Assembly: GCF_041435095.1 (NCBI RefSeq)
Contig: NZ_CP108025.1
Span: 2,666,001 to 2,730,000 of the forward strand
Source of the DNA: Kitasatospora sp. NBC_00315
GTDB taxonomy: Bacteria; Actinomycetota; Actinomycetes; Streptomycetales; Streptomycetaceae
Length of the DNA: 64,000 nt
Reading direction: 5' to 3'
Shown here: piece by piece, positions 9,783 to 23,100 of the stretch
How positions within the stretch are numbered: the first letter of the stretch is position 1
Layout: each line of letters opens with the position of its first letter
The notes under the pieces: model-generated
What the model was told of the DNA's origin: nothing
Seen by the model: the letters and a program-made list of their open reading frames with translations, nothing else
Databases searched by the model: none
Made by a program: the position numbers and the translations under genes

Positions 9783-10574
9783 ATGCTGAGCACCGACCAC
9801 GTCCCCGGCTCCCCCAACTGGCTCGACCTCGCCGCCGCCGACACCACGGCCGCCGGGGCGTTCTACACCTCCCTCTTCGGCTGGGAGCTGGCCTCGGCCG
9901 GTCCGGCCGCCGGTGGCTACGGCTTCTTCCGGCAGGACGGGCGGACGGTCGCGGCGCTCGGTCCGCTCACCGAGGACGGCGCCTCGCCCACCTGGACGGT
10001 CTACTTCGCCACCCCGGACGCCGACCGGACCACCGCCCTGGTGGAGCGCGCCGGCGGCAAGGTCCGGTTCGCCCCCTTCGACGTCTTCACCAACGGCCGG
10101 ATGGCCGGCTTCACCGACCCGACCGGCGCCGACTTCGCCGTCTGGCAGCCCCGTGACACCCTCGGCCTGGACGCGGTGAACTCCCCCGGCGCGCTCTGCT
10201 GGACGGAGTGCTACAGCACCGACGCCGAGGCCGCGAAGACCTTCTACCGGGCCGTCTTCGACTGGCGGGAACAGGACCTCCCGTTCGGCGATCTCACCTA
10301 CACCGTCCTCACCCCGGCCGGCGGGGGCACCGACGACGTCCAGGGCGGCATCATGCAGCTCGGCCCCGAACAGACCGCCGCCGGGACCACGTCGCACTGG
10401 CTGCCCTACTTCGAGGTCACCGACCCGGACGCCTGCGCCGCCGCCGCCGAGCGGCTGGGCGCGACCGTACGGATCCCGCCCATGGACGTGCACGGGATCG
10501 GCCGGCTCGCCCAGGTGATCGATCCGGGCGGCGCCGTCCTCGCGGTCATCAGGAGCGCCGAGCCCGGTCGGTGA
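9783..10574 (+). CDS. Two-domain VOC (glyoxalase-fold) protein
   Basis: This 263-aa protein has two consecutive VOC domains. They begin at about residue 9 (PNWLDLAAADTTAAGAFYTSLFGW) and residue 137 (ALCWTECYSTDAEAAKTFYRAVFDW). The arrangement matches the CFP30B/27-kDa antigen-like family often annotated as hydroxylase or glyoxalase, whose substrates are mostly unknown. The tandem fold may bind a metal and small hydrophobic ligand. The ATG has GGAG about 8 nt upstream. A perfect 26-bp palindrome lies about 95 bp after the stop. Confidence 0.8.
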   Translation: MLSTDHVPGSPNWLDLAAADTTAAGAFYTSLFGWELASAGPAAGGYGFFRQDGRTVAALGPLTEDGASPTWTVYFATPDADRTTALVERAGGKVRFAPFDVFTNGRMAGFTDPTGADFAVWQPRDTLGLDAVNSPGALCWTECYSTDAEAAKTFYRAVFDWREQDLPFGDLTYTVLTPAGGGTDDVQGGIMQLGPEQTAAGTTSHWLPYFEVTDPDACAAAAERLGATVRIPPMDVHGIGRLAQVIDPGGAVLAVIRSAEPGR

Positions 10575-10668
10575 CGGCCTCTCACCCGCCTCCCGGCGGC
10601 CTCCGCGGGCCGCGGCGCCTCCACAGGGCGCCCGAGGGCCCGCGCGGGCCCCGGCGGGGGCCTCACGA

Positions 10669-10694
10669 CCCGCCGCCGGTGCACCGGCGGCGGG
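10669..10694. terminator. Perfect 26-bp palindrome, possible terminator or operator
   Basis: The sequence CCCGCCGCCGGTGCACCGGCGGCGGG is fully self-complementary with no loop. It lies between the VOC gene and the GNAT gene, 27 bp before the GNAT start. It could end transcription of the first or act as an operator for the second. Confidence 0.45.
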
Positions 10695-10720
10695 CTCCCG
10701 GGCTCGCCTACCCTGTGGCC

Positions 10721-11173
10721 ATGACCGACCTGTTGATCCGCCCGGCCACGTCCGAGGACCTGCCTGCCATCGTGGCCATGCTCGCCGACGATCCGCTCGG
10801 CGCGGTCCGGGAGTCCCCGGACGACCTGACGCCCTACCGAGCCGCCCTCGCCCGGATCCTGGCCGACCCGCAGCAGAGCCTCGTCGTCGCCGAACGCCAC
10901 GGGCGAACGGTCGGCACGCTCCAGCTCACCCTGGTCCCCGGGATCTCCCGCCGGGGCTCGACCCGCACGATCATCGAGGGTGTGCGCGTCCACGCGGACG
11001 AGCGCCGAGGCGGGCTGGGCACCGAGCTCATCCGGTGGGCGATCGACAGGTCCAGGGAGCTCGGCGCCGACCTGGTCCAGCTGACCTCGGACGCCACCCG
11101 GACGGACGCCCGCCGCTTCTACGAGCGGCTGGGATTCGTCGCCTCGCACGTCGGGTTCAAACTCCCGCTGTGA
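10721..11173 (+). CDS. GNAT family N-acetyltransferase
   Basis: The 150-aa protein is a compact GNAT domain. It has a beta-strand VRVHADERRGGLGTELIRWA carrying the acetyl-CoA pyrophosphate loop (RRGGLG), then QLTSDATRTDARRFYERLGF, the typical C-terminal motif B. It should acetylate an amine with acetyl-CoA; no substrate can be named. It runs toward the rRNA operon and ends 17 bp before the shared terminator. Confidence 0.85.
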   Translation: MTDLLIRPATSEDLPAIVAMLADDPLGAVRESPDDLTPYRAALARILADPQQSLVVAERHGRTVGTLQLTLVPGISRRGSTRTIIEGVRVHADERRGGLGTELIRWAIDRSRELGADLVQLTSDATRTDARRFYERLGFVASHVGFKLPL

Positions 11174-11190
11174 ACACCGGGGCACAAACG

Positions 11191-11228
11191 CAGACAACCC
11201 CCACCCGGAACCGGGTGGGGGTTGTCTG
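11191..11228. terminator. Strong bidirectional terminator (rRNA operon / GNAT gene)
   Basis: An 18-bp perfect stem (11191-11208 with 11211-11228) closes on a 2-nt loop. It lies directly after the 5S gene on the minus strand and after the GNAT gene on the plus strand. It is the strongest hairpin near the rRNA operon end. Confidence 0.9.
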
Positions 11229-11237
11229 TGAATGATT

Positions 11238-11356
11238 GTTCGGCGGCGTCCTACTCTCCCACAGGGTCCCCCCTGCAGTACCATCGGCGCTGTGAGGCTT
11301 AGCTTCCGGGTTCGGAATGTAACCGGGCGTTTCCCTCACGCTATGACCACCGAAAC
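11238..11356 (-). rRNA. rrf: 5S ribosomal RNA
   Basis: On the minus strand the sequence begins GTTTCGGTGGTCATAGCG and ends GTAGGACGCCGCCGAAC, with the internal CCCGGTTACATTCCGAACCC typical of actinobacterial 5S rRNA. The length of about 119 nt is normal. Ends are set by comparison from memory and may be off by a few bases. Confidence 0.95.
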
Positions 11357-11425
11357 ACTATGAAACTGTCACCGCACCGCTCTCCCCGTGGCCCGGGAAA
11401 AACGGGGTCGTTGTTTCAGAACAAC

Positions 11426-11441
11426 ACAGTGGACGCGAGCA
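11426..11441 (-). other. 3' half of the 23S rRNA processing stem
   Basis: These 16 bases are the exact reverse complement of 14588-14603 on the other side of the 23S gene. In the transcript the two pair to form the double helix normally cut by RNase III when 23S rRNA is released. Confidence 0.75.
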
Positions 11442-11446
11442 ACTGA

Positions 11447-16391
<4,945 letters not shown>

Positions 16392-16912
16392 TGTCTGCTC
16401 GTAATCGAGCGGCCACTCGCGTTGAGCGGCGCGGCGACCCCCGGAATAGGGAAGTCCCGCGCACTGCGTCCTCGCTAGTGTTTTGTTACCAAAGGAATCT
16501 CCAACCCGGATCGAACGACCCGGGCCGGGGATGTCAACATATCTGGCGTTGACTTTTGGCACGCTGTTGAGTTCTCAAGGAACGGACACTTCCTTCGAGC
16601 CGCTCTCACGGTCTCTCCGGGCGCTTCGTTCTTTCGTGTTCCAAGCTTATCAGACGTTTTCCGCTCCGTTTTCCGGAGTTTCGTTTATCCGATATGCTCT
16701 GGCCTTTCGGCGCTCCCGAACTCTAGCAGAGTTTCTCGGGCCGCTTTTCCCGCCCGAATCCGAACCTGGGGTTCGAATCCTTCGGGGGAAGCCTGCTGCC
16801 ACTGGGGCAACCCGGAGAACTGTACGGGGGTCGGTCGGCACAAGCAAATCGCCCCCGCCCCGGAGGTCCGGGGCGAGGGCGATCCGACGTGGGACGGCGC
16901 TTGAGCTGCGGT
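16392..16912 (-). promoter_or_regulatory. rrn leader: rRNA operon leader and promoter region
   Basis: No gene lies here. On the minus strand the leader contains TTGAGAACTCAACAGCGTGC and then AAAAGTCAACGCC (about 16540-16580), a conserved rRNA leader segment linked with antitermination and processing. The stretch 16630-16760 is clearly less GC-rich and should hold several promoters, but I cannot assign exact -10/-35 pairs with confidence. Confidence 0.6.
16848..16883 (-). terminator. Terminator after the DUF3710 gene
   Basis: A 17-bp stem with one mismatch (16848-16864 with 16867-16883) is followed on the minus strand by TTTGCTTG. It separates the DUF3710/dut group from the rRNA promoter region. 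Confidence 0.75.
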
Positions 16913-17725
16913 TCAGCGGACCTCGGTGATCTCCGGGCCGCGGGCGAACGGGTCGAGGGCGGCGCCGCCGAAGCGGGCTCCGGTGGCGTCCTCGACGGCG
17001 GTGGCACCGCCGTCGGCCACCATCTGGGCGTCCTCGGGCAGCTTGAGCACGATCGGGTCGCGCGGCGCCATCGGAACCTCGCCACGCACCACGACGGTCT
17101 GCTGGAAGACCTGCTCGAGGACGCCGGCCATCTCCGGCTGGACCGCGGCCTGTCCGGAGATCACGCCGCGCAGGAACCAGCGCGGTCCGTCGCAGCCCAC
17201 GAAGCGGACCAGCTGGACACCCTGGGTGCCGTCCGGCAGCTGCACGGGGACCTGGGCGCGGAGGTGCCAGCCCAGCGGGCCCTCCTCCTCCTCGATCAGG
17301 CCGCCCTGGGCGGTGATGCCGTTGGCGATCTCCTCGCGGACCTCACCCCAGATGCCCTCGGACTTGGGGGCCGCGAAGGCCTGGAGCTGGATGGCACTGT
17401 TGCCGAGGACCAGCGTGGCGGCGACGATCGCGTCACCGGCGACCTCGACCCGCAGCTCCATGCCCTCGACCCCGGGGACCAGGAGACCTCCGAGGTCCAC
17501 CCGGCCCTCCTCCGGCTGCTCCAGCTCGGAGTGGTCCCACGGGCCGTCCGGACGGGGGGCCGGCGGCAGGCCGACCCGCTCCGCCTGATCCGGCTCGGTC
17601 TCGTTCTCGCTCTCGGAGTCGGCGGAACCTTCGACGTCATCGGCCGTCTCGTCGGCGCTGATGGCGTCCTCGGCGAGCTGCTCGACAGCGTCCTCGCTCT
17701 TCTGGCGACGACGGAACACGGTCAC
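16913..17725 (-). CDS. DUF3710 domain protein
   Basis: The 270-aa protein has a short basic start (FRRRQK), an acidic Asp/Glu/Ser linker to about residue 50, and a compact domain matching the actinobacterial DUF3710 family (segments VDLGGLLVPGVEGMELRVE and LRAQVPVQLPDGTQGVQLVR). No catalytic motif is visible and its role is unknown. The gene is conserved next to dut in streptomycetes. The GTG at 17725 has GGAAGGA upstream; a second in-frame GTG two codons later is possible. It is probably co-transcribed with dut, 51 bp upstream. Confidence 0.85.
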   Translation of the reverse strand: MTVFRRRQKSEDAVEQLAEDAISADETADDVEGSADSESENETEPDQAERVGLPPAPRPDGPWDHSELEQPEEGRVDLGGLLVPGVEGMELRVEVAGDAIVAATLVLGNSAIQLQAFAAPKSEGIWGEVREEIANGITAQGGLIEEEEGPLGWHLRAQVPVQLPDGTQGVQLVRFVGCDGPRWFLRGVISGQAAVQPEMAGVLEQVFQQTVVVRGEVPMAPRDPIVLKLPEDAQMVADGGATAVEDATGARFGGAALDPFARGPEITEVR

Positions 17726-17776
17726 TGTCCTTCCCGGTCGAAGACCGACACGAATACCTGCTCGGCCGCGGGCAGC

Positions 17777-18244
17777 CTAGACCGCCGCATGGCCACCGGT
17801 CGACCCGAACCCACCCTCGGCACGTGCCGACCCGGGCAGTTCGGCCACCTCGTGGAAGCGGGCCTTCTCGACCTGCTGGATCACCAGCTGGGCGATTCGG
17901 TCCCCACGGCGGAAGCTGACCCCCTCGCGCGGGTCCAGATTGACGACGATCACCTTGATCTCCCCACGGTACCCGGCATCGACCGTCCCTGGGGCGTTCA
18001 CAAGGGCAACTCCGCAACGAGCTGCGAGTCCCGAACGCGCGTGCACGAACGCCGCGTAGCCGTCCGGAAGCGCCACGGCGATGCCGGTCGGCAGGACGAC
18101 GCGTTCGCCCGGGGCCAACTCGGCGTCCACCGTGGTGCGCAGGTCGGCGCCGGCGTCGCCGGGCTGCGCGTAGGCGGGCAGCGGCAACTCGGGGTCGATT
18201 CGCCTGATCAGAACGTCTACCGGCGGACGGGCGGTGGTGCTCAC
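17777..18244 (-). CDS. dut: dUTP diphosphatase (dUTPase)
   Basis: The 155-aa protein is a trimeric all-beta dUTPase. It hydrolyses dUTP to dUMP and pyrophosphate, keeping uracil out of DNA and supplying thymidylate synthesis. All motifs are present: I GDAGADL (29-35), II ARSGLAA (69-75), III NAPGTVDAGYRGE (83-95, with the catalytic Asp) and V GGFGSTGG near the C-terminus. The GTG start overlaps the stop of the upstream thioesterase gene as GTGA, which suggests coupled translation. Confidence 0.96.
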   Translation of the reverse strand: MSTTARPPVDVLIRRIDPELPLPAYAQPGDAGADLRTTVDAELAPGERVVLPTGIAVALPDGYAAFVHARSGLAARCGVALVNAPGTVDAGYRGEIKVIVVNLDPREGVSFRRGDRIAQLVIQQVEKARFHEVAELPGSARAEGGFGSTGGHAAV

Positions 18245-18903
18245 GGATTCACCTCGAAGGCTCGGGCGCGCTTGAACAGATCAGGGTCGTCCAGGGCCTG
18301 CTTGATGTCCTCGGGACGACCGTGCTTGGTGAAGTGTTCCAGCTTCACCTGAACGAAGAGCGCCTGCGCCCGGATCGCCACCGGTCCGTCGGGGCCGCCG
18401 ATCCGGCCCTCGGCCGCGCTGTAGATCTTCCGGCCGTGCACCCCGGTGACCCGGGCACGGATGTGCAGCACCGAGTCGACCGGGACGGGACGGACGAAGT
18501 CCGTCTCCAGCCGGCCGGTGACGGCCGGCGCGTGCAGCAGCCAGTTCAGCGAGCCGAGGGTCTCGTCGAGCGCGGTGGTGAGCAGGCCGCCGTGGGCCAG
18601 GCCCGGGCCGCCCTGGTGGTCCGCCCCGACGGTGAACTCGGCGGTGACCTCCAGGCCTTCCCCGGCCGTCACGGTCATCCGGAGCCCGGAGGGGACCAGG
18701 GGGCCGCAGCCGAAGCAGTGGTCGTAGTGCGGGCCCAGCAGGGTGCCGGGCGCCGGGGCCTCGGGCGCCCGGGGCGGCAGGACGGCGCCCTCGGGTGGCG
18801 TGGTCGGCGAGAGCGGGGCGAACGGGGCGGGCGGGACGGCAGAGCGCCCGACGGGCTGCTCCGAGCCCTTCGACGCCGGCTGGGAGGCTATGGATCCGGT
18901 CAC
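18241..18903 (-). CDS. PaaI-family hotdog-fold thioesterase
   Basis: The 220-aa protein has a Pro/Ala-rich N-terminal third and then a hotdog domain with HCFGCG and GGPGLAHGGLLTTALDETLG, the acyl-CoA thioesterase signature of the PaaI/4HBT group. It probably hydrolyses an acyl-CoA. The tail (residues 185-220) contains a short charged helix. On the minus strand TAGGGT lies 6 nt before the GTG, so the mRNA may be leaderless. It heads the thioesterase-dut-DUF3710 group. Confidence 0.82.
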   Translation of the reverse strand: MTGSIASQPASKGSEQPVGRSAVPPAPFAPLSPTTPPEGAVLPPRAPEAPAPGTLLGPHYDHCFGCGPLVPSGLRMTVTAGEGLEVTAEFTVGADHQGGPGLAHGGLLTTALDETLGSLNWLLHAPAVTGRLETDFVRPVPVDSVLHIRARVTGVHGRKIYSAAEGRIGGPDGPVAIRAQALFVQVKLEHFTKHGRPEDIKQALDDPDLFKRARAFEVNP

Positions 18904-18985
18904 GCGGCCACCCTACCGATGGGTAGGACCGGCCCGGCCGGGGGCGGCGTCCCCGGGCCCGCGCGGTGGCGCCCACAATGGAGGC

Positions 18986-19432
18986 ATGTACGACGAACGC
19001 CTCACCGCTCCCCGCACCTGGTGGCTTCTCCCGCTCGCGATCGGGCTGACGCTCGCGCTGATCCTGCTGCGGGTCGGCGCCGTCCCCGCCCTGATCGGGC
19101 TGGTGGTCGGGATCGCGGCCGGCGCGGCCGCGGTCAGCAGCTACGGGTCGGCCCGGATCCGGGTGGTGCAGGGCTCGCTGGTGGCCGGCCAGGCCAGGAT
19201 CCCGGTCGGGGCGCTCGGCGAGGCACACCCGCTGAGCCCGGTCGAGGCGGTGGCCTGGCGCGGAGTGAAGTCGGACGCCCGGGCCTTCATGCTGCTGCGC
19301 AGCTACGTGCCCACGGCGCTGCGGGTGGAGGTCACGGACCCGGCCGACCCGACGCCGTACCTGTACCTGTCGACCCGCTCCCCCGAGAAGCTCGCGGCCG
19401 CCCTGGCCGAGGCCCGGCGGCACGTCGCCTGA
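18986..19432 (+). CDS. DUF3093 membrane protein
   Basis: The 148-aa protein starts MYDERLTAPRTWW and has two adjacent hydrophobic helices (about residues 11-28 and 31-48). A soluble C-terminal domain follows, including YLYLSTRSPEKLAAAL. This is the actinobacterial DUF3093 family, found near dut in many genomes; its function is unknown. It is transcribed divergently from the thioesterase gene and ends in a strong T-tailed terminator. Confidence 0.85.
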   Translation: MYDERLTAPRTWWLLPLAIGLTLALILLRVGAVPALIGLVVGIAAGAAAVSSYGSARIRVVQGSLVAGQARIPVGALGEAHPLSPVEAVAWRGVKSDARAFMLLRSYVPTALRVEVTDPADPTPYLYLSTRSPEKLAAALAEARRHVA

Positions 19433-19732
19433 GACGGGCGCGACGGCCCCGGACGGACCCGGGAAACGGAGGAGGGACGGTTCCGCGACTGCGGGACCGT
19501 CCCTCCTTTTCCGGTACCACCGTTGCCGGCGGTGGTGCTGGTACTGCTGATGGAACCTTTACCGCCGGTACTTCCGGTACTGCTGCTACTGCGGTGTTCT
19601 GCAGGACCAGCCTGCCGGTGCGGCCGTCAGGACGGCCGCCGGATCTGCCTCCGACCCCGATGGCCGGGGCCGGACGGGGCGGTGTGCCGAGCCCACGCGG
19701 AGCGTGGGACCCGGGCCCTGACCGCCCGGTGC
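19433..19732. other. Gene-free spacer with low-complexity GGTAC repeats
   Basis: This 300-bp spacer holds the DUF3093 terminator. Beyond it lies a stretch (19511-19600) of imperfectly repeated CCGGTAC and CTGCTACTG-like words. No coding signal is convincing. Confidence 0.5.
19471..19510 (+). terminator. Rho-independent terminator after DUF3093
   Basis: GGAGGGACGGT (19471-19481) pairs with ACCGTCCCTCC (19496-19506). TTTT follows, a classical intrinsic terminator. Confidence 0.85.
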
Positions 19733-20032
19733 TCAGGCGCCGCAGTCCCGGCAGATCGGGTTGCCGTTCTTCTCGCTGTACAGCTGGCTGCGGTGGTGGA
19801 CCAGGAAGCAGCTCATGCAGGTGAACTCGTCGGCCTGGCGCGGAAGCACCCGGACGGAGAGTTCCTCGTTCGAGAGGTCGGCGCCCGGGAGCTCCAGGCC
19901 CTCGGCCGCCTCGAACTCGTCGACGTCGACCGAGCTGGTCGACTTCTCGTTCCGGCGAGCCTTCAGTTCCTCGATGCTGTCCTCGTTGAGGTCGTCATCG
20001 GTCTTGCGTGGGGTGTCGTAGTCCGTTGCCAT
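19733..20032 (-). CDS. DUF4193 zinc-ribbon-like protein
   Basis: The 99-aa acidic protein matches the actinobacterial DUF4193 family. A highly charged N-terminal half (DDDLNEDSIEELKARRNEK) leads to a C-terminal metal-site pattern, CMSC ... ICRDCGA, which should bind one zinc. Members are conserved beside the cutRS/dut region in streptomycetes; RNA-polymerase or ribosome binding is sometimes suggested but cannot be seen here. A strong GGAGGGGGAG ribosome site precedes the ATG. Confidence 0.88.
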   Translation of the reverse strand: MATDYDTPRKTDDDLNEDSIEELKARRNEKSTSSVDVDEFEAAEGLELPGADLSNEELSVRVLPRQADEFTCMSCFLVHHRSQLYSEKNGNPICRDCGA

Positions 20033-20514
20033 TTTTTCGCTCTCCCCCTCCGGGTGTCTGCTGTTGTGTGCGGGTATCTCCAGCGCACGTAACGCACGGC
20101 GGGCCGGTCTTGTGCCCGACCCGAGGGCGAGATTTTGCCTTACTTCAAGCCCTGTTACTCAATCGACACTCAGCCGGAGGCCCGTTGGGGTGATCCGGCC
20201 GGGCCGGGGCGACCTCACGCAGGGCCATCACCGGCCGCCGGCCGGCCCCCGTGAATGGACACCCACAGTGAGCGGCCACGCGGTCGGCCGCCGCCCGATC
20301 CCCTGCCCACCTGCGGAGATCGTCAATCCCGTCGAACCGTCCGAACACGGGCGTCGATCACGCAACGCGACCGGTGTGGCCCACGTCATGATCACCCTAC
20401 GGGGTCGCCCGATCGTGTGGCGCAACCGGGTGTGACGTTGCTCACGTTACGAATCTTTCGGGCAAAATCTGGAAAATCCACCCACCACGGGCCCCTGTCG
20501 CGACCCGCCGCGAC
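20033..20514. other. Gene-free 482-bp spacer
   Basis: It lies upstream of the DUF4193 gene and downstream of the desaturase gene, both on the minus strand. Only short, unsupported reading frames are present. It probably holds the DUF4193 promoter; I see no strong hairpin or repeat. Confidence 0.4.
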
Positions 20515-21498
20515 CTACTTCTTCGCCGCGTTGGCGGCACGGCGGGCCAGCAGGGCGGCCTGACGCTCGTCGAACCTGGTCGCCTGGGTGTCGAGCCCGT
20601 CCAGGAAGATCCCGAGCTCCTGCTGGGCCTGCAGGCCCTCGGGGCCGAGGCCACCGGTCTCCATGACCCTGAGATGGCGCAGCACCGGCTGGAGCACGTC
20701 GTCGTGGTGGATCCGGAGGTTGTAGATGCCGCCGATGGCGATCTGGGCGGCGGAGCGCTCGAAGCCCGGCATCCCGTGACCGGGCATCCGGAAGTCGATC
20801 ACGACGTCGGCGATGGCCCGCATGGCGAGGTCGGGCGCGATCTCCAGGGCGGCCTTCAGCAGGTTGCGGTAGAAGACCATGTGCAGGTTCTCGTCGTTGG
20901 CGATCTTCGCGAGCAGCTGCTCGCAGAGCGGGTCGCCGGCGTAGTGGCCCGTGTTGCGGTGCGAGATCCGGGTGGCGAGCTCCTGGAAGGCCACGTACGC
21001 GACCGAGTGCAGCATGCTGTGCGAGTTGTCGGACTCGAAGCCCTCCGACATGTGGATCATGCGGGCCCGCTCCAGCTCCACCGGGTCCACGGCCCGGGTG
21101 GCCAGCAGGTAGTCGCGCAGCGCTATGCCGTGCCGGCCCTCCTCCGCGGTCCAGCGGTGCACCCAGGTGCCCCAGGCGCCCTCGCGGCCGAACATGGTGG
21201 CGATCTCGTGGTGGTAGCTGGGGAGGTTGTCCTCGGTCAGCAGGTTCACCACCAGCGAGATCCGGCCGAGCGGGGTCACCTTGGACTGCTCCAGGGACCA
21301 CGCCTCGCCGCCGAGCACGCCGTCGAAGTCGCGGCCCAGGCTCCACGGGACGTACTCGTGGGGCATCCACTCCTTGGCGACCTTCAGGTGGCGGTTGAGC
21401 TCGGTCTCCACCACCTCTTCGAGGGCGAGGATCAGACGCGCGTCGGTCCAGGCGGCCGAACCGGTCGTTGCGGTGCGCTGCACGGGGGCGATGGTCAC
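20515..21498 (-). CDS. Acyl-ACP desaturase (soluble di-iron)
   Basis: The 327-aa protein is a ferritin-like acyl-ACP desaturase that introduces a cis double bond into acyl-ACP using O2 and ferredoxin. The two di-iron helices show EEGRH (in WTAEEGRHGIALRDYLL) and DENLH (in ANDENLHMVFYRN). WGTWVHRW is also typical. The GTG at 21498 has AGGAG 8 nt upstream. A GTG at 21549 would add 17 residues without a good ribosome site. A 33-bp inverted repeat upstream (21572-21604) may be its operator. Confidence 0.9.
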   Translation of the reverse strand: MTIAPVQRTATTGSAAWTDARLILALEEVVETELNRHLKVAKEWMPHEYVPWSLGRDFDGVLGGEAWSLEQSKVTPLGRISLVVNLLTEDNLPSYHHEIATMFGREGAWGTWVHRWTAEEGRHGIALRDYLLATRAVDPVELERARMIHMSEGFESDNSHSMLHSVAYVAFQELATRISHRNTGHYAGDPLCEQLLAKIANDENLHMVFYRNLLKAALEIAPDLAMRAIADVVIDFRMPGHGMPGFERSAAQIAIGGIYNLRIHHDDVLQPVLRHLRVMETGGLGPEGLQAQQELGIFLDGLDTQATRFDERQAALLARRAANAAKK

Positions 21499-21571
21499 GG
21501 CTCTTGCTCCTGGGGGACGGGAACGCTGAGGGGCATACTCACTGGGCACTTGCGCGGACGCCTACGAGCTC

Positions 21572-21604
21572 ACTTACGGATGCGTAGGTTACGACACCGT
21601 AAGT
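21572..21604. promoter_or_regulatory. Inverted repeat upstream of the desaturase gene
   Basis: ACTTACGG (21572-21579) and CCGTAAGT (21597-21604) are perfect inverted half-sites 17 bp apart. A further TTACG lies between them. The repeat is 75-105 bp upstream of the desaturase start, and its shape resembles a TetR-type operator. Confidence 0.5.
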
Positions 21605-21746
21605 TGCTGGGACCGGAAATGACAAGCCGCCCCCGGCCAGCGCTTATGTCGTTCTGACACCGGCGGCCGGGGGCGGCGGATGGTCTGCGCACGGAGCGCG
21701 GCGACCCGGAGGGCGTGTGCGGGCGCGTACCGGCCCGCACGCGCGT

Positions 21747-23054
21747 TCAGGCGCCCGGGATGCGTACCCGCATGGTGAGGCCGCCACCGGCGCGCGGAGT
21801 GGCCTCGATGGCACCACCGTGCGCCCGGACCACCGAGCGGACGATGGACAGGCCCAGTCCGACCCCCTTGTCGCTGCGGGTCCGGTCGGCGCCCTTGACC
21901 CGGCGGAACGGCTCGAAGATGTGCTCCAGTTCGTAGCCGGGCACCACCGGGCCGGTGTTGCTGACCACCAGCTCGCCTCCCCCGCCGGGGACCGCCGCGG
22001 TGGAGATCTCCACCCAGCCGTCGGCCAGGTTGTAGCGCACCGCGTTCTGGACCAGGTTGAGCGCGATGCGCTCCAGCAGGACGCCGTTTCCGGACACGGT
22101 GGTCGGCGCGAGCGTGGCGCGCACCTCCACCTCGCGACGGGACGCCTCCGGACGGACCTGCTCCAGCGCCCGGGTGGCCACCTCGGAGAGCTCCACCGGT
22201 CGGCGGTCGAGCAGCTCGTTGTCGCTGCGGGCCAGCAGCAGCAGGCCCTCGACCAGCTGCTCGCTGCGTTCGTTGGTGGCGAGCAGCGTCTTGCCGAGCT
22301 GCTGGAGATCGGGGGACGCCTGCGGATCCGAGAGCTGGACCTCCAGCAGCGTGCGGTTGATCGCCAGTGGCGTGCGCAGTTCGTGCGAGGCGTTGGCGAC
22401 GAACCTGCGCTGGGAGTCGAAGGAGCGGTCCAGGCGGTCCAGCATGCCGTCGAAGGTGTCGGCGAGCTCCTTGAGCTCGTCGTCCGGACCGTCCAGCTCG
22501 ATCCGCCGGTGCAGGTCGGAGCCGGCCACCTCGCGGGCGGTACGGGTGATCCGGCCCAGCGGGCTGAGCACCCGGCCTGCCATCGCGTAGCCGGCGATGA
22601 AGGCGATCACGGCGAGGCAGAGCAGGACGGTGAGGGACTTGCGCAGCAGGGTGTCCAGCGAACGCTGGCTCGCCGCGTTGTGGTAGCCGGTGAACCACTG
22701 GTTGAAGGTCTGGGCGGTGACCGTCTGCCCGTCCGGCGTGGAGATCGTCACGCCCGGGCCGATGGCCAGCTTGGGCGGCCCGACCTCGTGGAAGGCCTGC
22801 TGGACGAAGAAGTACATCAGGAGCAGCAGCACGACGCCGGCCATCAGGAACATGCCGCCGTAGAGCAGGGTCAGCCGGATCCGGATGGTGGGCCGGAACG
22901 GCATCCAGGCGAGCAGCCCGTCGCCCGGGGTGTAGACCTGCGGCTGCGGGTGGATCTTCGGCGGACGCGGGGCCTGGGCGGGACGGGGCGGCACGGCGTG
23001 CGGGCCTCCGGCGGGCATGCCGGACGGCCCGCCGACCGGGGGCGGGGTGGTCAT
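21747..23054 (-). CDS. cutS: CutS sensor histidine kinase
   Basis: The 435-aa protein is the partner of CutR. A Pro-rich cytoplasmic start (1-55) is followed by a first membrane helix (about 62-84), an extracellular loop (85-140), a second helix (140-160), HAMP, the HisKA box SHELRTP (His224) and HATPase motifs (NLVQNAVRY and GVGLGLSIV). CutRS was first described in copper-dependent melanin work and is linked to glucose-dependent antibiotic control and secretion stress in Streptomyces. Unlike homologues I recall, the extracellular loop contains no cysteine. The ATG follows GAGAGGA; cutR is upstream. Confidence 0.9.
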   Translation of the reverse strand: MTTPPPVGGPSGMPAGGPHAVPPRPAQAPRPPKIHPQPQVYTPGDGLLAWMPFRPTIRIRLTLLYGGMFLMAGVVLLLLMYFFVQQAFHEVGPPKLAIGPGVTISTPDGQTVTAQTFNQWFTGYHNAASQRSLDTLLRKSLTVLLCLAVIAFIAGYAMAGRVLSPLGRITRTAREVAGSDLHRRIELDGPDDELKELADTFDGMLDRLDRSFDSQRRFVANASHELRTPLAINRTLLEVQLSDPQASPDLQQLGKTLLATNERSEQLVEGLLLLARSDNELLDRRPVELSEVATRALEQVRPEASRREVEVRATLAPTTVSGNGVLLERIALNLVQNAVRYNLADGWVEISTAAVPGGGGELVVSNTGPVVPGYELEHIFEPFRRVKGADRTRSDKGVGLGLSIVRSVVRAHGGAIEATPRAGGGLTMRVRIPGA

Positions 23055-23100
23055 GACGGTCCTCTCGGGTGATCCGGGCGCGGGGCCCGGCGGAGCACTG

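Noticed and set aside
16761-16785. TTCGAATCC-like tRNA T-arm in the rRNA upstream region
   Set aside because: The flanking bases do not make a T stem, and no acceptor, D or anticodon arm can be built. It is explained by a small CGAACC/GGTTCG hairpin.
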